This document shows positions 18,484 through 29,464 of a DNA stretch of 62,195 nucleotides, one piece after another (position 1 is the first letter of the stretch; each line of letters opens with the position of its first letter). The notes below the pieces were generated by a model. The model made no database searches and was not told where the DNA came from. It saw only the letters and a list, made by a program, of their open reading frames with translations. The stretch comes from Lysobacterales bacterium. GTDB taxonomy: Bacteria; Pseudomonadota; Gammaproteobacteria; Xanthomonadales; Rhodanobacteraceae. The DNA lies in NCBI GenBank assembly GCA_017302215.1, contig JAFLDX010000002.1, forward strand, positions 1 to 62,195, in the 5' to 3' direction. The position numbers and the translations under genes were made by a program.

Positions 18484-19689
18484 ATGCGTCATTACATGGC
18501 GGGCCTGGCCTGGCTTGCCGCCGGGCCGGCCGTCGCGGCCACGATTGCGGTGACGACCACGGCCGACCAGATCGCGGCGAACGGCGTGTGCAGCCTGCGC
18601 GAGGCGGTCACGGCGGCCAATACCGACACCGCGTTCGGCGGCTGCGCGGCCGGCAACGGTGATGACGTGATCGCGCTGGCTGCCGGCGAATACCGCATCG
18701 ACCTCGCGGGCGCCGGCGAGGACGCCAACGCGAGTGGCGACTTCGACATCCGCAGCACCCTGACCGTGCGCGGCGCCGGCGCCGACGTGACGCGCATCCG
18801 CGGCGACCGCGAGGATCGCGTCTTCGACGTGCGTGCGGGCATTCCGGCCGTGCCGGTCTCGGCCCGACTCGAAGGCCTGACCATCCGCAACGGGGACGCC
18901 GACATCGGCGGTGCGGTCTTCGTCGGACCCGGCGTCGGCCTCGTCGTCGAGCGCTGCAGCATCGTCAACAGCGCCGCAGGGCAGGGTGGCGGCATCGGCT
19001 CGCTCGGCATGCTCGCGGTCATGGAATCGGCGTTCCACGCCAACGCGGCGACGAACGGCGGCGCGATCTGGAGCGGCGGCAGCGGATCGAGCGTCCTGCG
19101 CAACGTCACCTTCGATGCGAACACCAGTACGACGTCGGGATCGGCCGCAAGCTTCGAGGCGACCGCCGTGCTCAACAACGTTACGATGACCCAGAACATC
19201 GCCGACAGCGACATCGACGACATCGGCGACGGCGCGATCGCCGCGAACGCGACGGTCACGTTGTCCAACAGCATCGTCGCGCGCAACATCGATCTCAGCC
19301 TCGGTGGCAGCAGCCAGATCAATCCGGATTGCGTGGTCGGCGCGGGCGGCACGCTCGCTTCGGAAGGCCACAACCTGGTCGGCAACATCGGCAGCGTTTG
19401 CGCCTTCGGCAATGCTGGCGCGGGCGATCAGGTCGGCACCCCGGTGCTTTCGATCAATCCGCGTCTGCAACCGTTCGCCGTCTACGGTGGCACGGTCGAG
19501 ACGGCTCCCCCGTTGCCGAACAGTCCGGCCGTCGAGGCCGGAAGTGCGGCGTCGGTCGGACTTCCCGGCGCATGCGAGGCGACCGATGCACGCGGCGTAG
19601 CGCGTCCGCAGGGCACGCGTTGCGACGTCGGCGCGGCCGAGCTCGACGACCTGGTGTTCCGCGACGGATTCGAGTTGCCGTTGCCGTGA
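18484..19689 (+). CDS. Secreted CSLREA-domain beta-helix protein
   Basis: A 401-residue exported protein. The signal peptide (MRHYMAGLAWLAAGPAVAA) is followed by a CSLREA domain, with GVCSLREAVTAANT near residue 40, then a parallel beta-helix-like region rich in short Asn/Gly/Ile repeats (LEGLTIRNGDADIGGAVF, NNVTMTQNI, LSNSIVARNI). Such proteins are usually surface-exposed or secreted and of unknown function. The tail LVFRDGFELPLP contains an FRDGFE motif that may be a family-specific C-terminal signal. ATG 18484 has a strong ribosome-binding site (GGGAGG, 18472-18477). The stop overlaps the next gene start as GTGA. Confidence 0.8.
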   Translation: MRHYMAGLAWLAAGPAVAATIAVTTTADQIAANGVCSLREAVTAANTDTAFGGCAAGNGDDVIALAAGEYRIDLAGAGEDANASGDFDIRSTLTVRGAGADVTRIRGDREDRVFDVRAGIPAVPVSARLEGLTIRNGDADIGGAVFVGPGVGLVVERCSIVNSAAGQGGGIGSLGMLAVMESAFHANAATNGGAIWSGGSGSSVLRNVTFDANTSTTSGSAASFEATAVLNNVTMTQNIADSDIDDIGDGAIAANATVTLSNSIVARNIDLSLGGSSQINPDCVVGAGGTLASEGHNLVGNIGSVCAFGNAGAGDQVGTPVLSINPRLQPFAVYGGTVETAPPLPNSPAVEAGSAASVGLPGACEATDARGVARPQGTRCDVGAAELDDLVFRDGFELPLP

Positions 19690-20951
19690 CGCGGGAGGAC
19701 GGCGTCGCGCCCGGGCGACCACTGCGCCTGACCGGACGCCAGGCGCGGCTCGTTCACCTGGCGGCGCAAGGCCTGTTGGCGCCGCCGCCCGGACCGCCGA
19801 CGCGGACGCACGTACTGTCGGCGATCGCGCGCATGCAGCTGCTGCAGATCGACACGATCCACGTCGTCGCGCGCAGCCCATACCTCGTGCTGTTCTCGCG
19901 GCTCGGCGCCTACCCTCCGGGCTGGCTAGGGGAATTGCTCGCCGAGGGTGCGATCTTCGAGGCCTGGGCGCACGAGGCCTGCTTCGTGCCGGGCTGCGAC
20001 CATGCCCTGCATCGTGCGCATTTCGAGCGCGGTGCGCGCGCGATCCACTGGTCCGACCGTCACGCAGGCCGCATGCATGCACAGCAGCGCGCCGGCATGG
20101 ACGGCCTGCTCGCGCACATCCGCGCGCACGGCGAGGCCAAGGCCGCCGACTTCGAGCGGCGCGGGCCGAAGCCCGTCTCCGGCTGGTGGGAGTGGAAGGA
20201 CGAGAAGCGCTGGCTCGAAGCACTGTTCGCGCGCGGTGAACTGATGGTCGCGCGGCGCGAGCGTTTCCAGCGTGTCTACGACCTTGCCGAACGCGTCGTT
20301 GCGCGTCTTCCGCAACAGACGCCGTTTGACAGCGACGTGCCGCGTGAACTGATGCTGCGCTCGCTGAGGGCGCTCGGCATCAGCCAGGCCCGCTGGATCG
20401 CCGACTACTTCCGCACCGGGCGCCGGCATCGCGATGCCGACCTCGATGCGCTGGTCGACGGCGGTGACGTCGTGCGCGTCGAAGTCGCCCGCTGGGACGC
20501 GCCGGGTTACGTCCTGCGCGACGCGCTGCCGCTGGTCGAGGCGGCGCGCACGGGCCGCCTGAGGCCACGGCGCACGACCGTGCTGTCGCCGTTCGATCCG
20601 GTCGTCTGGGATCGCGAGCGTGCCAGCACGATGTTCGGGTTCGACTACACGCTCGAGTGCTACACCCCGGCGCCGAAGCGCCGTTACGGCTATTTCGTCC
20701 TGCCGATCCTGCACCGCGATGCACTGGTCGGCCGCCTCGATGCGAAGGCGCACCGCGCCGACGGCGTGTTCGAGGTGCGTGTCGTGCATCTCGAACCGGG
20801 CGTGGACGGCAACGAGGCGCTCGCCGCCGCGCTGGCGCGGTCGATCCGTGCCTGCGCCGAGTGGCACGGCACGCCGCGCGTGCGCATCGTGCGCAGCGAT
20901 CCGCGCGCGTTCGCGCCGCTGTTGCGCAGGCAACTTCGCGCAATAGCGTAG
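19686..20951 (+). CDS. YcaQ/AlkX-type winged-helix DNA glycosylase
   Basis: A 421-residue protein of the HTH_42 family (YcaQ, AlkZ), monofunctional glycosylases that unhook DNA interstrand crosslinks and remove alkylated bases. The N-terminal LQIDTIHVVARS has a Q-x-D catalytic signature (Q54, D56), as in the E. coli YcaQ branch, rather than the Q-x-Q of AlkZ. The middle contains winged-helix segments (GWWEWKDEKRWLEALFARGEL), and the C-terminal LSPFDPVVWDRERASTMFGFDY is highly characteristic. The GTG start overlaps the stop of the CSLREA gene by 4 bases, implying translational coupling of two functionally unrelated genes. Confidence 0.88.
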   Translation: MTREDGVAPGRPLRLTGRQARLVHLAAQGLLAPPPGPPTRTHVLSAIARMQLLQIDTIHVVARSPYLVLFSRLGAYPPGWLGELLAEGAIFEAWAHEACFVPGCDHALHRAHFERGARAIHWSDRHAGRMHAQQRAGMDGLLAHIRAHGEAKAADFERRGPKPVSGWWEWKDEKRWLEALFARGELMVARRERFQRVYDLAERVVARLPQQTPFDSDVPRELMLRSLRALGISQARWIADYFRTGRRHRDADLDALVDGGDVVRVEVARWDAPGYVLRDALPLVEAARTGRLRPRRTTVLSPFDPVVWDRERASTMFGFDYTLECYTPAPKRRYGYFVLPILHRDALVGRLDAKAHRADGVFEVRVVHLEPGVDGNEALAAALARSIRACAEWHGTPRVRIVRSDPRAFAPLLRRQLRAIA

Positions 20952-21005
20952 GAGCGCACCCTGTGCGCGACAGGCGCGTCGCGGAACGGTGGTTGCGCAA
21001 AGAGC

Positions 21006-21028
21006 CTGCCCCGGACTTGATCCGGGGG
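21006..21028. repeat. Short palindrome (CCCCGGACTTGATCCGGGG)
   Basis: The palindrome CCCCGGACTTGATCCGGGG occurs in the gap before the MBL gene. It recurs, preceded by the same AGCCTG flank, at about 24493-24518, so it is a dispersed repeat. It may fold into a stable hairpin in RNA. Confidence 0.6.
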
Positions 21029-21115
21029 TGTGCTCCTGGAGCGCATTGCGGAGCGCGTGTCGCTGCAGGTCCGTTACCATCGGCGGCATCGCTCGGCGAA
21101 TGCGAACCCGCGCCC

Positions 21116-22048
21116 ATGGTCCACGCCCACGGCATCACGCGCATCGACACCGGCTTCTTCCGCGACGACTTCGACGCGGCCTGGCTGATCGTCGAGGACG
21201 GCCGCGCGGCCTTCGTCGATACCGGCATCAATGCCTCGCTGCCGCGCCTGCTCGGCGCGCTCGAGGCGAACGGGCTCGGTGTCGATGCGGTCGACTGGGT
21301 GATCCCGACCCACGTACACCTCGATCACGCCGGCGGCGCCGGCCAGCTCATGCGTCGGCTGCCGAAGGCACGCCTCGTGATCCACCCGCGCGGGGCACCG
21401 CACATGATCGACCCGGCCAAGCTGATCGCCGGGGCGTCGGCGGTGTATGGCGAGGACGAGGTCCGGCGCACCTACGGCGAGATCGTGCCGGTGCCCGCCG
21501 ATCGCGTCGTCGAGGCGGTCGACGGGTACACCGTCGATCTCGCCGGGCGTGCATTGCTCTGTCTCGATACGCCCGGACATGCCCGCCACCATCTGTGCGT
21601 GTGGGACCTGCGCAGCCGTTCGTTCTTCACCGGCGACACGTTCGGCTTGTCGTACCGCGAATTCGATACCGCGCGCGGCGCGTTCATCCTGCCGACGACG
21701 ACCCCTTCGCAGTTCGATCCGGTGGAACTGCGCGCCTCGATCGATCGCCTGTGCGGCTTCGAACCCGAGGCGATGCTGCTCACGCACTACGGTCGCGTGA
21801 CCGACGTGCCGCGCCTTGCCGACGACCTGCGCGACCAGATCGACGCGATGGTCGCCATCGCGCGCGCGCACGCGGCGGCACCGGATCGCCACGCGCGCAC
21901 GATGGCCGCGCTCGCCGATCTCCATGTGACGCGCGCGCGCGCCCATGGCGTCGCGATGGCCCCGGAAACCATCCGCGAACGGCTGGCCATGGACATCGAA
22001 CTCAACGCGCAGGGGCTTTCGATCTGGGTGGATCGGGTTGGATCGTGA
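21116..22048 (+). CDS. Metallo-beta-lactamase-fold hydrolase
   Basis: A 310-residue MBL-fold protein. The zinc-binding motif THVHLDHAGGAG sits near residue 65, with further metal ligands in DTPGHARHH and FTGDTFG, and LLTHYGRV near the end. The substrate is unknown; the family includes glyoxalase II, lactonases and phosphodiesterases. No signal peptide is visible, so it is probably cytoplasmic. ATG 21116 begins immediately before MVHAHGITRIDTGF, and the frame upstream carries no conserved sequence. Palindrome array B starts 52 bases after its stop. Confidence 0.85.
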   Translation: MVHAHGITRIDTGFFRDDFDAAWLIVEDGRAAFVDTGINASLPRLLGALEANGLGVDAVDWVIPTHVHLDHAGGAGQLMRRLPKARLVIHPRGAPHMIDPAKLIAGASAVYGEDEVRRTYGEIVPVPADRVVEAVDGYTVDLAGRALLCLDTPGHARHHLCVWDLRSRSFFTGDTFGLSYREFDTARGAFILPTTTPSQFDPVELRASIDRLCGFEPEAMLLTHYGRVTDVPRLADDLRDQIDAMVAIARAHAAAPDRHARTMAALADLHVTRARAHGVAMAPETIRERLAMDIELNAQGLSIWVDRVGS

Positions 22049-22100
22049 AGCGCGTGCGTGGAGCGGAACGTGCGCCGCGGCGACCGCGCCATTCCTTCTC

Positions 22101-22704
22101 GTAGAGCGGAGCTTGCTCCGCTGCATTTAGCCCTTCCGCAATGCCTAAGCCGAGCAAGCTCGGCTCTACGTCAATCCCGGCGCCGCGGCGACGGCGCCAT
22201 TCCTTTTCGTAGAGCGGAGCTTGCTCCGCTGCATTAGCGCTTCCGCAATGCCTAAGCCGAGCAAGCTCGGCTCTACGTCAATCCCGGCGCCGCGGCGACG
22301 GCGCCATTCCTTTTCGTAGAGCGGAGCTTGCTCCGCTGCATTGGCCCTTCCGCAATGCCTAAGCCGAGCAAGCTCGGCTCTACGTCAATCCCGGCGCAGC
22401 GGCGACGGCGCCATTCCTTTTCGTAGAGCGGAGCTTGCTCCGCTGCATTAGCCCTTCCGCAATGCCTAAGCCGAGCAAGCTCGGCTCTACGTCAATCCCG
22501 GCGCCGCGGCGACGGCGCCATTCCTTTTCGTAGAGCGGAGCTTGCTCCGCTGCATTAGCCCTTCCGCAATGCCTCAGCCGAGCAAGCTCGGCTCTACGTC
22601 AATCCCAGCGCCGCGGCGACGGCGTCATTCCTTTTCGTAGAGCGGAGCTTGCTCCGCTGCATTTGCCCTTCCGCAATGCCTAAGCCGAGCAAGCTCGGCT
22701 CTAC
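22101..22704. repeat. GTAG-type palindrome array B, 107-base period
   Basis: Six near-identical units start at 22101, 22209, 22316, 22423, 22530 and 22637, filling the 657-base gap between two convergent genes. Each unit begins with GTAGAGCGGAGCTTGCTCCG and, after a linker around CATTAGCCCTTCCGCAATGCCTA, ends with an inverted partner (GCCGAGCAAGCTCGGCTCTAC). About 40 bases of conserved spacer rich in GCGCCGCGGCGACGGCGCC separate the units. The two palindromes are the same pair as in array A, but here the GTAG ends point outward. The last CTAC (22701-22704) stands one base before the PhzF stop codon. Confidence 0.92.
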
Positions 22705-22705
22705 G

Positions 22706-23584
22706 TCAATCCCAGTGCACGGTGCCGTCGATGATCGTCGCGGTGCGGCCGCCGACCCAGACCGCGCCGTCGGCGTCGATGCGCAAGTCGATACGCGCAT
22801 CGTGGCCGATCTCGCGGCCCTGGCTGACGCGGTAGCCGCGCGCGAGCGGGCCATCGGGCTCGGCTTGCGCGATCCAGGCGCCGATCAGGCCATTGGCGGC
22901 CCCGGACGCCGGGTCTTCGACGATGCCGACCCCGGCCGGGAACGCGCGCACGCACAGCTCGAAGGCGTCGTCGCGGCTGCGCGCGAATGCACACAGGCCG
23001 AGGCTGTCGCTCGCGCGCGCGAGCGCACCGATCGCGGCATGATCGGGCTGCCAGCCACGCAGATCCGCTTCCGACGCGAACTCGGCCAGCCACCAACGGC
23101 GCCCACCCTCGACGAACGCCGGCGGCAACGCACCGCGCTCGATGTTCGCGAGGATGCCGGCGAGCAACGGATGTGCATCGATGCCGCGTTCGAGCACGCG
23201 CGACCGCGGCGACTGCACCGACAGGCGACGTCCATTGCCGCTGCCGTCGACGCGCACCGGCAGCAGGCCGGCCTGGCATTCCTGCACGAGATGGCCATCG
23301 CGCGGCCCGGTGATTCCGGCTTCGAGCGCGGCATGCGCACTGCCGATCGACGGGTGGCCGGCGAAGGCGATCTCGCGTTGCGGCGTGAAGATGCGCACAC
23401 GGTAGCTCGCCGCCGGTGTCGTCGGCGCGAGCAGGAAGGTCGTCTCGACGAGGTCGGTCCAGCGCGCGAAGGCCTGCATGTCCGCGTCACTCCAGTCATC
23501 CGCGGCGACGACCACGCCGAGCGGATTGCCACCGCCCGGTGAATGGCAGAACACGTCGAGCTGGAACCAGCGGTTTGCGGACAT
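22706..23584 (-). CDS. PhzF family isomerase-like protein
   Basis: A 292-residue PhzF-fold protein. The N terminus FQLDVFCHSPGGGNPLGVV and the segment DLVETTFLLAP, containing the conserved catalytic-type Glu, define the family. FAGHPSIGSAHA and VEDPASGAANGLIGAWI are the conserved substrate-pocket loops of both half-domains. True PhzF isomerises a phenazine precursor, but no phenazine genes are here, so it is a generic family member of unknown substrate. It is divergently transcribed from the GST gene. ATG 23584 is the first start that yields the family N terminus. Confidence 0.88.
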   Translation of the reverse strand: MSANRWFQLDVFCHSPGGGNPLGVVVAADDWSDADMQAFARWTDLVETTFLLAPTTPAASYRVRIFTPQREIAFAGHPSIGSAHAALEAGITGPRDGHLVQECQAGLLPVRVDGSGNGRRLSVQSPRSRVLERGIDAHPLLAGILANIERGALPPAFVEGGRRWWLAEFASEADLRGWQPDHAAIGALARASDSLGLCAFARSRDDAFELCVRAFPAGVGIVEDPASGAANGLIGAWIAQAEPDGPLARGYRVSQGREIGHDARIDLRIDADGAVWVGGRTATIIDGTVHWD

Positions 23585-23686
23585 GGATCGCGACGACGGA
23601 AGGGCGGGGCGCGCAGCTTGCCACGTCGACGCACCGGCGTGGGCATGGCGTAGGATGCCGTGCCAACCCGAACGAGTCCGCTCGCG

Positions 23687-24358
23687 ATGATCAACGTGCA
23701 TCACCTGGAGAACTCGCGCTCGCAGCGCGTGCTGTGGCTGCTCGAGGAGCTCGGCGTCGAGTACGCGATCGTGCCGTACCGGCGCGACCCGAAGACGATG
23801 CTGGCGCCACCCGAACTGCGCAGGGTGCACCCGCTCGGCAAGTCGCCGGTCATCACCGACGGCGACATCACCGTCGCCGAATCGGGTGCGATCGTCGAGT
23901 ATCTCGTCGAACAGTACGACCGCGGCGTGCTCGCGCCGCCGCGCGGCAGCGAGGCGCGCCGGCGCTGGACCTACTGGCTGCACTATGCCGAAGGTTCGGC
24001 GATGCCGCCGCTGCTGCTGTCGCTGGTCATGTCGCGCATCGCGGCCGGGCCGATGCCGTTCTTGGTCAGGCCCGTGGCGAAGGCGATCTCTGGCAAGGTC
24101 ATGGCCTCGTTCGTCGAGCCGCAGCTGCGCACGCACCTCGATTTCATCGAAGGCGAACTCGGCCGCCATGAATGGTTCGCCGGCGACGCTTTCAGCGCGG
24201 CCGACATCCAGATGAGCTTCCCGGTCGAGGCCTTCGCCGCGCGCGGCGGTCTCGATCCCTCGCGGCCGAAACTCTGGGGCTGGCTCGAGCGCATCCACGC
24301 CCGTCCGGCCTACCGGCGCGCGATCGAGAAGGGCGGACCGTATGCACTGATCCGCTGA
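23687..24358 (+). CDS. Glutathione S-transferase
   Basis: A 223-residue GST. The thioredoxin-like half begins MINVHHLENSRSQRVLWLLEELG, with the active-site Ser in HLENSRSQR and the cis-Pro region HPLGKSPVITDGDITVAESGAIVEYL binding glutathione. The helical half contains FAGDAFSAADIQMSFPVE, the usual N-capping motif. It likely detoxifies electrophiles or peroxides; the substrate is unknown. An in-frame GTG at 23660 would add nine residues, but ATG 23687 matches the family N terminus. Confidence 0.88.
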   Translation: MINVHHLENSRSQRVLWLLEELGVEYAIVPYRRDPKTMLAPPELRRVHPLGKSPVITDGDITVAESGAIVEYLVEQYDRGVLAPPRGSEARRRWTYWLHYAEGSAMPPLLLSLVMSRIAAGPMPFLVRPVAKAISGKVMASFVEPQLRTHLDFIEGELGRHEWFAGDAFSAADIQMSFPVEAFAARGGLDPSRPKLWGWLERIHARPAYRRAIEKGGPYALIR

Positions 24359-24580
24359 AGGGCGATCGCATGACGTGGCATTTTCTCCATGCCTTCGCAA
24401 TCGGCACTTTCTCCCTGTCGCGACCGGGAGAAGGAAACACCATGAGCACCGTGAAACGCTCGCTTCCCTTCGCTCCGCAGCACGGGGAGAAGAGCCTGCC
24501 CCGGACTTGATCCGGGTGGCGCGGCAGCGCTGGATGAGGGGCGTCCCGGATTCGGCTTGTTCGTCTGGCGGTGCTTCGCC
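24359..24580. repeat. Convergent gap with dispersed hairpin repeats
   Basis: This gap between the GST and epimerase genes contains CTTTCTCCCTGTCGCGACCGGGAGAAGG-type hairpin sequence near 24410. It also holds a CACGGGGAGAAG half element, the CCGGACTTGATCCGG palindrome (also at 21006) and GTGGCGCGGCAGCGCTGGATGAGG, which recurs at 39836 and in array D. No gene is supported here. Confidence 0.6.
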
Positions 24581-25717
24581 CTATGCGGGGAGTTTGGCCT
24601 TCCACGCGGCCAGCAAGGCCGCTTCGCGCTCCGCTGACAATCCCGCTCCGAGCTTGGCCTGGCGCTCGGCGGGCAGGCTCTTGAACCACGCGAGCGTTTC
24701 GCTCGCCGTCGTCGCGAGCGGGCGGAAGGTCAGGCCGGAGGCCACGGCGCGGCCGACATTGCGTTGGCCGAAGCCTGCGCTGTCACCCTGCGCGGGTACC
24801 CACACCGGCATGTCGCTCCACGGCGCCACCTTCTGCTCCTCGAGGAAGGCGGTCGGAATCCAGTTGAGGGTCGCGCCGGCCGTGTTGGTGGCGCGAATGC
24901 CGTGCAGCAGCGCGGCCATCGACACGGGGTAGTTCGGCCCGGTTGCATTGAACGTTCCGAACGTGCGCGACTCGGCGAGGCGGATCATCCACTCGGCCAG
25001 GTCGCGCGCGTCGATGACCTGCACCGGATCGCTGCCGTCGCCCGGTGCGGCCACGTCGCCGCCCCTGGCGAGGCGCACCGGCCAGTACGTGAAGCGGTCG
25101 GTCGGATCGCCGGGGCCGACGATGAGGCCGGGGCGCACGATCGTCGTGATGGCTGGGAATTGCTTGAGTGCCTCGGCTTCCGAAGCGGCCTTGAGCGGTC
25201 CGTACAAGGCCATATTCTTGCGCAGCGAGTCGCGCGTTTCCTTCATGACGTTGCGCCCGGTGTACTTCTCGAGCGCCGCGCCCTCGTCGGCATGGGCCAC
25301 GCTGTTGTCCGCGTACACCGAGATCGTCGACACGAACAGGTAGTGCCCGACCTTGCCCTTGAGCACCTTGCCGGCGTCGCGCACCCAGAACGGCGTGCTG
25401 GTCGGATTGTCGATGCAGACGTCCCACTCGCGTCCTTTCAGCGAAGCGAGGTCCCCCTTGTCGCGGTCGCCGTTGAGGTGCTCGACGCCTTCCGGCAGGT
25501 CGGCCTGGCGCTGGCCGCGGTTGAACACGGTGACCTGGTGACCGCGCGCCACCGCATAGCGCACCTGGTGCGGACCGATGAAGCCGGTGCCGCCGAGGAT
25601 GAGGATGCGCAACGGTTTCGACGGCCCGTCGGCGCGCAGCACGCCGGCGCGCGTGAACAAGCCGATGGCGCCGGCGAGGGCGCCGAGCTTGATAAGATCG
25701 CGGCGGCTGATCGGCAT
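24581..25717 (-). CDS. Tat-exported NAD-dependent epimerase-like protein
   Basis: A 378-residue extended short-chain dehydrogenase/epimerase. The N terminus SRRDLIKLGALAGAIGLF is a twin-arginine signal, so the protein is predicted to be exported folded with its cofactor. After it comes the Rossmann motif LILGGTGFIGPHQV. The catalytic region is SVYADNSVAH followed later by YGPLKAASE, so the usual YxxxK becomes Y-x3-K within YGPLK. Such Tat-exported NAD-epimerase-like proteins occur in Lysobacterales and Bacteroidota; the substrate is unknown. It is divergent from uup. Confidence 0.82.
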   Translation of the reverse strand: MPISRRDLIKLGALAGAIGLFTRAGVLRADGPSKPLRILILGGTGFIGPHQVRYAVARGHQVTVFNRGQRQADLPEGVEHLNGDRDKGDLASLKGREWDVCIDNPTSTPFWVRDAGKVLKGKVGHYLFVSTISVYADNSVAHADEGAALEKYTGRNVMKETRDSLRKNMALYGPLKAASEAEALKQFPAITTIVRPGLIVGPGDPTDRFTYWPVRLARGGDVAAPGDGSDPVQVIDARDLAEWMIRLAESRTFGTFNATGPNYPVSMAALLHGIRATNTAGATLNWIPTAFLEEQKVAPWSDMPVWVPAQGDSAGFGQRNVGRAVASGLTFRPLATTASETLAWFKSLPAERQAKLGAGLSAEREAALLAAWKAKLPA

Positions 25718-25851
25718 GGCAGTCTCCCCGGTGGCGTGTTGGCGGGCTCCGCGCGCCTTCGGCGGGCGGTGTCGGCCCCAAGCCTGTCGCCGGCCTTGCC
25801 GGCCATACAGTGCCATCAGTCCTGCTTCTTCCGCCTCCAACCGGTTCCTCG

Positions 25852-27735
<1,884 letters not shown>

Positions 27736-27786
27736 GTCACATCGCGGGCACGGCGGACTGGTACGCTTTGCGGCAAGGCAGGCAAA

Positions 27787-27925
27787 TCGCGGCTGAAGCC
27801 GCTCCCACAGGGCAGGCGCAGCGCGGTTGAAGCCGTTTCAGCGAAGACAGTCAGATCGCGCGCGAAGACGCGCCCACACGCTTCGCGCGCGCGCGGCGCT
27901 CCTGTGGGAGCGACTTCAGCCGCGA
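27787..27925. repeat. Inverted pair of GTGGGAGCG palindromes
   Basis: Two copies of the GTGGGAGCG...CGCGA palindrome lie in opposite orientation at about 27787-27808 and 27904-27925, in the gap between uup and the M28 peptidase gene. Degenerate forms fill the space between them. They belong to the same family as array C and would lie in the leader of the peptidase transcript if it is co-transcribed with uup. Confidence 0.75.
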
Positions 27926-27958
27926 TCGGTGCGACCCGCATCTACCGGAGAGAGTCCA

Positions 27959-29374
27959 ATGCACACCCCTTCGATGCACATGCGCAGAGGCCTTGCCGGC
28001 ACACTGTTCGCACTCGCGCTGTCGTGCGCTCCCTTGCTCGCGGCCGATGGCAAGGATGCACGCGCGGTGCTGGTCGACATCAGCCGCGCCGAGGCGGCCG
28101 ACGTCGAAGCCTGGCGCTCGGCGCAGGGCGTCGACTGGTGGCTCGAACTCGGTGACGACCTGCTGCTGTCCGGTGACGTGACCGCGCTGCGCGCAGCCGT
28201 ACGCAGCGACGTCGAGCTGCGGGATCTCGGCAAGCTCGCGCCCCGCGATCTGGTCCTGCATGCGCGCGGCTGCGCGCTCGACCGTACGCCACCCGACCTG
28301 CTCGTGTATCCCGGCTCGCGCTACGACCTGCTGCTGCGGCCCGATGCGCAGCGCATGGCCGCACTCGGCCATGACGACCCGGCCCACCTCGGCGCCGAGG
28401 AATGGATCGACGTCCAGCCGGACACGGTCATCGCGCGCCAGTACCGCTTCGAGCGGCCCGTGCCGCTCGGTGCCGATCCGGCGATCACGGCGCTCGTCGC
28501 CGAGATCGACCCGGTGCGCTGGTATGCCGACGTCGTGACGCTCGCCGGCTGGGACCGTTCGAGCTACTCGCCGGAACTCGCCGACGCGCGCCAGTGGATC
28601 GCCGCGCGCTTCGCCTCGCTCGGACTCGTCGTCAGCGAGCCGGCGTTCCCGCTGGTCTATTCGGGAACGACCTACACGCCGTCGAACGTGATCGGCTTCC
28701 TGCAGGGCAGTTCACGCCCGGGGGAATGGGTCGTCGTCGGCGGACACTACGACTCGCGCAACATCAACAATGCGCCGTCGTCGGCGGCCGACACGCCGGG
28801 CGCCGACGACAACGCGACCGGGTGCTCGGCCGTGCTCGAACTCGCGCGCGTGTTCAGCACGAAGCGACCGGCCGCCTCGATGATCTTCATGTGCTACGCG
28901 GGCGAGGAGCAGGGGCTGGTCGGCGGCAACGCGCATGCCGGTGCATTGCAGGCCGACGGCCAGCTCGCACGCGTGCGCCTGGCCGCGATCATGGACATGA
29001 TCGGCTGGTCGGCGAATGCCACGCTCGGTGCCGACCTTGACACGACCTCGACGTTCGCGGCGACGCGCAACCTGTTCGCCGACGCCGCGCTGACCTATGT
29101 GCCGGGCCTCGCGGTCACGGTCAGCGGGCTGACCTGCTGTTCGGATCACATGCCCTACATCAATCGTGGCCGGCCTTCGGTGCTCAGCATCCACAAGAAC
29201 TACACGAGCTACGTCCACTACCACCGCTCGACCGACCTGCCGGCCAATCTCGGACCGCATGCGCAGGCGATCGGCGGTGCGATCATGCGCATGAATGCGG
29301 CGGCGGTGGCGGGCGTGGTCGGACCCATGGATGCCGCCGGCGATTTCATCTTCGTCGACGGCGTCGATTTCTGA
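27959..29374 (+). CDS. Secreted M28 family zinc peptidase
   Basis: A 471-residue exported metallopeptidase of the M28 (aminopeptidase) family. The signal peptide spans MHMRRGLAGTLFALALSCAPLLAA. The zinc ligands are all recognisable in order: GGHYDSRNIN, PGADDNATGCSAVLELA, YAGEEQGLVGG, MDMIGW and CCSDHMPY. The two-zinc site should be intact. The C terminus DAAGDFIFVDGVDF resembles the FRDGFE tail of the CSLREA protein. A GGAGAGAG ribosome-binding site at 27947-27954 decides ATG 27959. Confidence 0.88.
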   Translation: MHTPSMHMRRGLAGTLFALALSCAPLLAADGKDARAVLVDISRAEAADVEAWRSAQGVDWWLELGDDLLLSGDVTALRAAVRSDVELRDLGKLAPRDLVLHARGCALDRTPPDLLVYPGSRYDLLLRPDAQRMAALGHDDPAHLGAEEWIDVQPDTVIARQYRFERPVPLGADPAITALVAEIDPVRWYADVVTLAGWDRSSYSPELADARQWIAARFASLGLVVSEPAFPLVYSGTTYTPSNVIGFLQGSSRPGEWVVVGGHYDSRNINNAPSSAADTPGADDNATGCSAVLELARVFSTKRPAASMIFMCYAGEEQGLVGGNAHAGALQADGQLARVRLAAIMDMIGWSANATLGADLDTTSTFAATRNLFADAALTYVPGLAVTVSGLTCCSDHMPYINRGRPSVLSIHKNYTSYVHYHRSTDLPANLGPHAQAIGGAIMRMNAAAVAGVVGPMDAAGDFIFVDGVDF

Positions 29375-29464
29375 AACGCGCGCACGCGTCAGTGGGTGCC
29401 AACGTCCACGCGGGCGGGGTTGGTCGCAGGATCGGAACCCTGCGCAAGAAGGACCCAGCCGCGC

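Noticed and set aside
14285-22704. Regularly spaced repeats resembling CRISPR arrays
   Set aside because: The material between repeats is itself conserved from unit to unit, so there are no unique spacers. The repeats are palindromes paired with inverted partners, and no cas gene is in the window.
22706-23584. Phenazine biosynthesis locus because of a PhzF-family gene
   Set aside because: No other phenazine gene is present, and PhzF-like proteins are common stand-alone genes of unknown function.
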